From JBPRGG01 sp051418075 (GTDB lineage Bacteria; Bacteroidota; Bacteroidia; Cytophagales; Cyclobacteriaceae), in contig JBPRGG010000177.1 in NCBI GenBank assembly GCA_051418075.1, positions 1 to 64,000 of the forward strand: 64,000 bases of DNA, written 5' to 3'. Shown piece after piece: positions 60,963 to 64,000 of this stretch; position 1 is the first letter of the stretch; every line of letters begins with the position of its first letter. The notes beneath the pieces are model-generated. The model ran no database searches and was not told the DNA's origin. It saw nothing but the letters and a program-made list of their open reading frames with translations. Position numbers and translations under genes: made by a program.

Positions 60963-61606
60963 TGGGTGCGGTTAAACCAGCTTAAAATTTCTTCATAATC
61001 CCGGAACAATTCAATCTGATGAATGCCATTGAGCAGACCCGAAGTATTCAGCCCAATTACCCGGGCATTTGCGGCTTTGCCTGCATTTACCCCAGCCGGG
61101 GAATCCTCAATGACCAAAACATTTTGTGGTTTTATTTTAAGTTGGTTAATGGCTTTAAGATAAGGTTCCGGATATGGCTTATGCAGTTCGCTGTCTTCAT
61201 ATCCCAGGTAAAAATCAAAATATCCGGCTATATTTGAGGCATTAAGGATAGAATGAATTTCAGAACGGCTGGAGGATGATACTACGGCCAGTTTGTATCT
61301 TTCTTTACAATAATTTAAGAATTGGGACCTGCCTTTAACTTCCGGAATTCCGTCGTTCAAAAGATTTAGAAAAGCAGTAATTTTCTTTTTGATCAATGCT
61401 GATGGATCTTGGCTGATTTGTGCGCGGTCGATCAGGTTAAAGCTTATTTTGGAATCTGTATGCCCAATAATATCTTCTTCAGATAAAATATCTTCTGGTA
61501 AACCAATGGATTTTACTACATTCTTCCAGGCCTGGTAATGAACCGGCTCACTTAGAACCAGAACCCCATCCATATCAAATAAAATGGCATCAATCTTTTT
61601 TATCAT
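60959..61606 (-). CDS. HAD-superfamily hydrolase (beta-phosphoglucomutase-like)
   Basis: A 215-aa cytosolic protein. Motif I DMDGVLVLSEPVHYQAWK has the nucleophile pair Asp-x-Asp, motif II VVSSSSRSEI, motif III K in ESELHKPYPEPYL, and motif IV VIEDSPAGVNAGKAA. The cap is that of the beta-PGM subfamily. It isomerises or dephosphorylates a sugar phosphate; substrate unknown. Overlap of 4 bp with the DUF1080 gene implies a common operon of a cytosolic phosphatase and an exported sugar-active protein. Confidence 0.92.
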   Translation of the reverse strand: MIKKIDAILFDMDGVLVLSEPVHYQAWKNVVKSIGLPEDILSEEDIIGHTDSKISFNLIDRAQISQDPSALIKKKITAFLNLLNDGIPEVKGRSQFLNYCKERYKLAVVSSSSRSEIHSILNASNIAGYFDFYLGYEDSELHKPYPEPYLKAINQLKIKPQNVLVIEDSPAGVNAGKAANARVIGLNTSGLLNGIHQIELFRDYEEILSWFNRTQ

Positions 61607-62033
61607 GCTAATAGTAGTTTTTCTCTTAATTTCAAATTTAAAGAATTATCCTGAGCCGGTAAGCAAAATACATAGCGGTTAATCAATGCCATGGGGCCAT
61701 CAGGTATTTTTTTCTTGTTTTTATTTATCCTGTAATGGATTTAATGCAAAATATAGTTTTTATTGGCAAAATTCAAAATACTTAGGACAAAAGTGGTAAT
61801 GCTATCTAATATTCATCGTCTCCTGTATTATAGAAGTTATCTGTCAGAGCTTAGGTAGTTATTTCCCAAAAGCATCTATATCTTTACAATTAATAGGAAA
61901 TTTTTTCTCCAAAAAGTTGTACTATGTCAATTATCAAATTCTTTATTTTCAAACCTATTTACGGTAAAATATTGTCAAAATGGAAAATAAATACTTAAAT
62001 TGGCAGGGATCGAAATAATGTTTAGGAATATTT
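61607..62033. other. Intergenic region before the hexuronate genes
   Basis: 427 bp AT-rich spacer between the divergent HAD-DUF1080 unit and mannonate dehydratase. It should hold both promoters and any hexuronate operator. No ORF, RNA gene or strong inverted repeat was recognised. Confidence 0.4.
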
Positions 62034-63239
62034 ATGAACATGAATTTCATTAGAACCTGGAGATGGTTTGGTCCGGAAGACCCGGTTCAACTTAAGGATC
62101 TGGCCCAACTGCAAATTGATGGGGTGGTGACATCCCTGCTTCAATTTCCGGTAGGGGAGACTTGGCCTATGGCGGCTATTGCTGAACGAAAAAGTCTATT
62201 AAGCCAATATGGACTAAACTGGCTGGTGGTAGAAAGCTTGAACGTACATCCCAGTATTAAATTCAATGAACCTGACAGAGCGGATTATATTCAAAAATAT
62301 CAACAAACTATCCGACATTTAGCCTGGGCTGGTGTCAGGATCATCTGTTACAATTTTATGCCGGTTCTTGACTGGGTTCGAACCCATTACTTTTTTGAAT
62401 TGCCGGATGGCAGGCAAACAATTCGTTTTGATATACCTTCCCTGGCTGCATTTGATTTATTTGCCCTGAAAAGAAATGCGGCTGCAGATGATTATTCCGA
62501 TCAAATAAAGCTGGAAGCCGAAAACATATGGCAGAATCTTGAGGAAGATCAAAAAGATACATTGAAACAAACCATCATGGGTAAGCTCCCCGGTACAGAT
62601 CAGGTATTTAAACTAGCTGAATTTGACCAGGCCCTGCAAAAATATCAACAGGTAGGACCGGATCAATTAAGAGAAAATCTTTATTATTTTCTTCAACAGG
62701 TAATACCTGTAGCTGAGGCAGAAGGAGTGCATTTAGCTATTCATCCGGATGATCCGCCATTTCCGGTTTTAGGTTTGCCCCGGATAGTAAGCACCCATCA
62801 GGACCTGGTTGAGATAAAAAACATGATGGATTCACCAGCCAATGGGTTTACATTCTGCAGTGGATCGCTGGGAGCTCGATACGATAATGATCTGGCTCAA
62901 ATCATCAGGGATACGGCTGAACGAATTCACTTTTTGCACCTGAGAAATGTGCACAGACTTTCCCAGGGAAGTTTTACAGAAGCAGATCATCTGAAAGGAG
63001 ATATAGATATGACCCAAATCATCAAATTACTGGTTCAGGAACAGGAAAAAAGAAAGATTTTAGGCCGGATAGATGTGAACATTCCAATGCGCCCGGATCA
63101 TGGTTTCCGGATGCTGGATGATTTTCAAAGAAATACCTATCCTGGCTACTCCCTGATTGGCCGTTTAAAAGCTTTGGCTCAGCTGGAAGGTTTGGAGAAA
63201 GGTATCAGAAATAGTATCAATTATAAACCTTTGGTATAA
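62034..63239 (+). CDS. uxuA: Mannonate dehydratase
   Basis: A 401-aa cytosolic TIM-barrel enzyme that dehydrates D-mannonate to 2-keto-3-deoxygluconate in hexuronate catabolism. Typical features: start RTWRWFGPEDPV, the active-site region ICYNFMPVLDWVRTHYFFELPDG, AIHPDDPPFPVLGLPRIV, FCSGSLGARYDN, and the late HLRNVHRLSQGSFTEADH with metal-binding His. An ATG at 62040 (Met3) is an alternative start. Followed after 3 bp by a TRAP permease, suggesting a uronate uptake-and-dissimilation operon. Confidence 0.95.
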   Translation: MNMNFIRTWRWFGPEDPVQLKDLAQLQIDGVVTSLLQFPVGETWPMAAIAERKSLLSQYGLNWLVVESLNVHPSIKFNEPDRADYIQKYQQTIRHLAWAGVRIICYNFMPVLDWVRTHYFFELPDGRQTIRFDIPSLAAFDLFALKRNAAADDYSDQIKLEAENIWQNLEEDQKDTLKQTIMGKLPGTDQVFKLAEFDQALQKYQQVGPDQLRENLYYFLQQVIPVAEAEGVHLAIHPDDPPFPVLGLPRIVSTHQDLVEIKNMMDSPANGFTFCSGSLGARYDNDLAQIIRDTAERIHFLHLRNVHRLSQGSFTEADHLKGDIDMTQIIKLLVQEQEKRKILGRIDVNIPMRPDHGFRMLDDFQRNTYPGYSLIGRLKALAQLEGLEKGIRNSINYKPLV

Positions 63240-63242
63240 GAG

Positions 63243-64000
63243 ATGGAATATACTGGCGTATTGATCCTGGTATTGAGTTTTGTGGTATTGTTAGCGCTAG
63301 GTGTACCTATAGCTTTCAGTATAGGTATATCTACTATGTTCACCATGTTGGTGAGTATAGATGCTATCCCCGCCTTCACAACCTTGGCCCAACGAATGGT
63401 AACAGGGTTAGACAATTTTGCTTTGCTGGCCATACCCTTTTTTATACTGGCCGGTCAGATTATGAACCGGGGAGGCATTGCCACCCGCTTAATTGATTTT
63501 GCCAAGGTGCTGGTGGGTATGCTTCCCGGTGGCTTGGCTTATGTCAATATTCTGGCGGCTATGTTATTTGGAGCTATTTCAGGTTCTGCCGGAGCGGCTG
63601 CTTCCGCCATTGGAGGTTTTATGACCCCCTTGATGACCAAAGAAGGCTATGACAGGCCATTCAGTGCCGCGGTGAACATCACCTCTTCCACTACCGGGTT
63701 GATCATACCTCCCAGTAATACCCTGATCGTTTATTCCCTGGCCAGTGGAGGTGTATCCATTGGCGCTTTGTTTTTAGCCGGTTATTTCCCGGGTATCCTG
63801 GTGGGATTATTCCTGATGATTGTGGCCGGATATTTTGCCTATCGAAATAAGTATCCGGTGGGTGATCGCATTTCATTCAGAGTAGGTGTTCATAAATTCT
63901 TAAAAGCGGTTCCCAGCATGTTGCTACTGGTAGTGGTGATGGGGGGAATTATTGCTGGTATATTTACTGCCACTGAAGCTTCCGCCATTGCTGTTTTATA
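63243..64000 (+). CDS. TRAP transporter large permease (DctM-type), cut by the right edge
   Basis: About 252 residues seen from ATG 63243, no stop before the window end. The start MEYTGVLILVLSFVVLLALGVPIAFSIGIS is the usual TRAP DctM N-terminus. AIPFFILAGQIMNRGGIATRLIDFAKVLVGMLPGGLAYVNI, the FGAISGSAGAAASAIGG segment and LIIPPSNTLIVYSLA are conserved. Tripartite importers take up solute with Na+/H+ energy via a DctP binding protein and DctQ small permease, presumably encoded beyond the edge. With uxuA, hexuronate or aldonate uptake is likely. Not called by simple ORF finding because it lacks a stop. Confidence 0.93.
   Translation, partial: MEYTGVLILVLSFVVLLALGVPIAFSIGISTMFTMLVSIDAIPAFTTLAQRMVTGLDNFALLAIPFFILAGQIMNRGGIATRLIDFAKVLVGMLPGGLAYVNILAAMLFGAISGSAGAAASAIGGFMTPLMTKEGYDRPFSAAVNITSSTTGLIIPPSNTLIVYSLASGGVSIGALFLAGYFPGILVGLFLMIVAGYFAYRNKYPVGDRISFRVGVHKFLKAVPSMLLLVVVMGGIIAGIFTATEASAIAVL

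Noticed and set aside
1..64000. tRNA, rRNA, CRISPR, prophage or integrated element
   Set aside because: No TPsiC-arm-like motif with a cloverleaf, no spaced identical repeats, and no integrase, terminase or intact transposase were seen on either strand by eye.

Overview
The window looks like chromosomal DNA of an AT-rich member of the Bacteroidota, most likely a Cytophagales-type environmental or marine bacterium. The reasons are a TonB-dependent receptor with a carboxypeptidase-regulatory N-terminus, a secreted protein ending in a type IX secretion (T9SS) sorting domain, many SPase II lipoproteins, DUF1080 proteins, a Cys-type sulfatase, Bacteroidota-specific small families (DUF6146-like, DUF4136) and start sites that mostly lack a Shine-Dalgarno sequence. 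No rRNA, tRNA, CRISPR array, prophage or intact insertion sequence was recognised. Genus cannot be fixed from the sequence alone.

Layout. 0-0.5 kb: intergenic repeats. 0.5-3.3 kb: TonB receptor plus periplasmic TPR protein (minus). 3.7-5.1 kb: an exported protein and an unusual CDF-type cation transporter with cysteines at the TM5 metal site. 5.4-7.9 kb: a minus-strand oxidative-stress operon (small protein, Mn catalase, DsbA-like protein, DUF892 ferritin-like protein) closed by a clear terminator. 8.1-9.8 kb: a cohesin-dockerin-cohesin T9SS cargo protein. 10.2-13.6 kb: a CPA2/Kef antiporter and a Tat-exported Gfo/Idh/MocA oxidoreductase. 13.8-18.2 kb: a cytosolic histidine kinase with about nine PAS domains. 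18.5-25.1 kb: RNase H, a DUF6146-like lipoprotein, a GH113-like enzyme, an M3 peptidase, a nitrilase-family amidase and a YheT-like hydrolase. 25.4-29.2 kb: FGGY kinase and GntR regulator, divergent from an IolW-like dehydrogenase. 29.4-31.3 kb: serine hydrolase and DUF4136 lipoprotein. 31.6-37.6 kb: STAS-like protein, ligase-associated exonuclease, DNA ligase, Lhr-like helicase and hemerythrin. 37.7-42.4 kb: sialate O-acetylesterase, K+-dependent membrane pyrophosphatase and an unknown protein. 43.1-50.1 kb: two more PAS kinases around a decayed gene and a GH42 beta-galactosidase. 50.4-57.8 kb: DUF1080, DUF72, a 49-aa protein, a YiiX-like cysteine hydrolase, NfeD-flotillin, DUF2945 and a nucleoside hydrolase. 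58-64 kb: sulfatase, cyclophilin, DUF1080-HAD pair, then mannonate dehydratase followed by a TRAP transporter permease cut by the right edge.

How the genes fit together. Much of the window serves polysaccharide use: surface binding (cohesin/T9SS protein), deacetylation, desulfation, glycan hydrolysis (GH42, GH113, DUF1080), sugar oxidation (Gfo/Idh), phosphorylation under a GntR regulator, and hexuronate dissimilation (UxuA plus TRAP). No classical SusC/SusD pair is present, so this is dispersed machinery and not one polysaccharide utilisation locus. Three orphan sensor kinases lack response regulators nearby. Two carry a cysteine cluster in the PAS domain that suggests redox or metal sensing. 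The ligase-exonuclease-helicase block is a known bacterial repair cassette, here without its usual phosphoesterase.

Points most worth a second look: the Cys-substituted CDF transporter, the unknown protein coupled to the membrane pyrophosphatase, the cohesin-dockerin-cohesin protein, the two cysteine-PAS kinases, the decayed gene at about 45.9-46.5 kb, and three families of dispersed intergenic repeats, one of which has overwritten the end of a small gene at the left edge.
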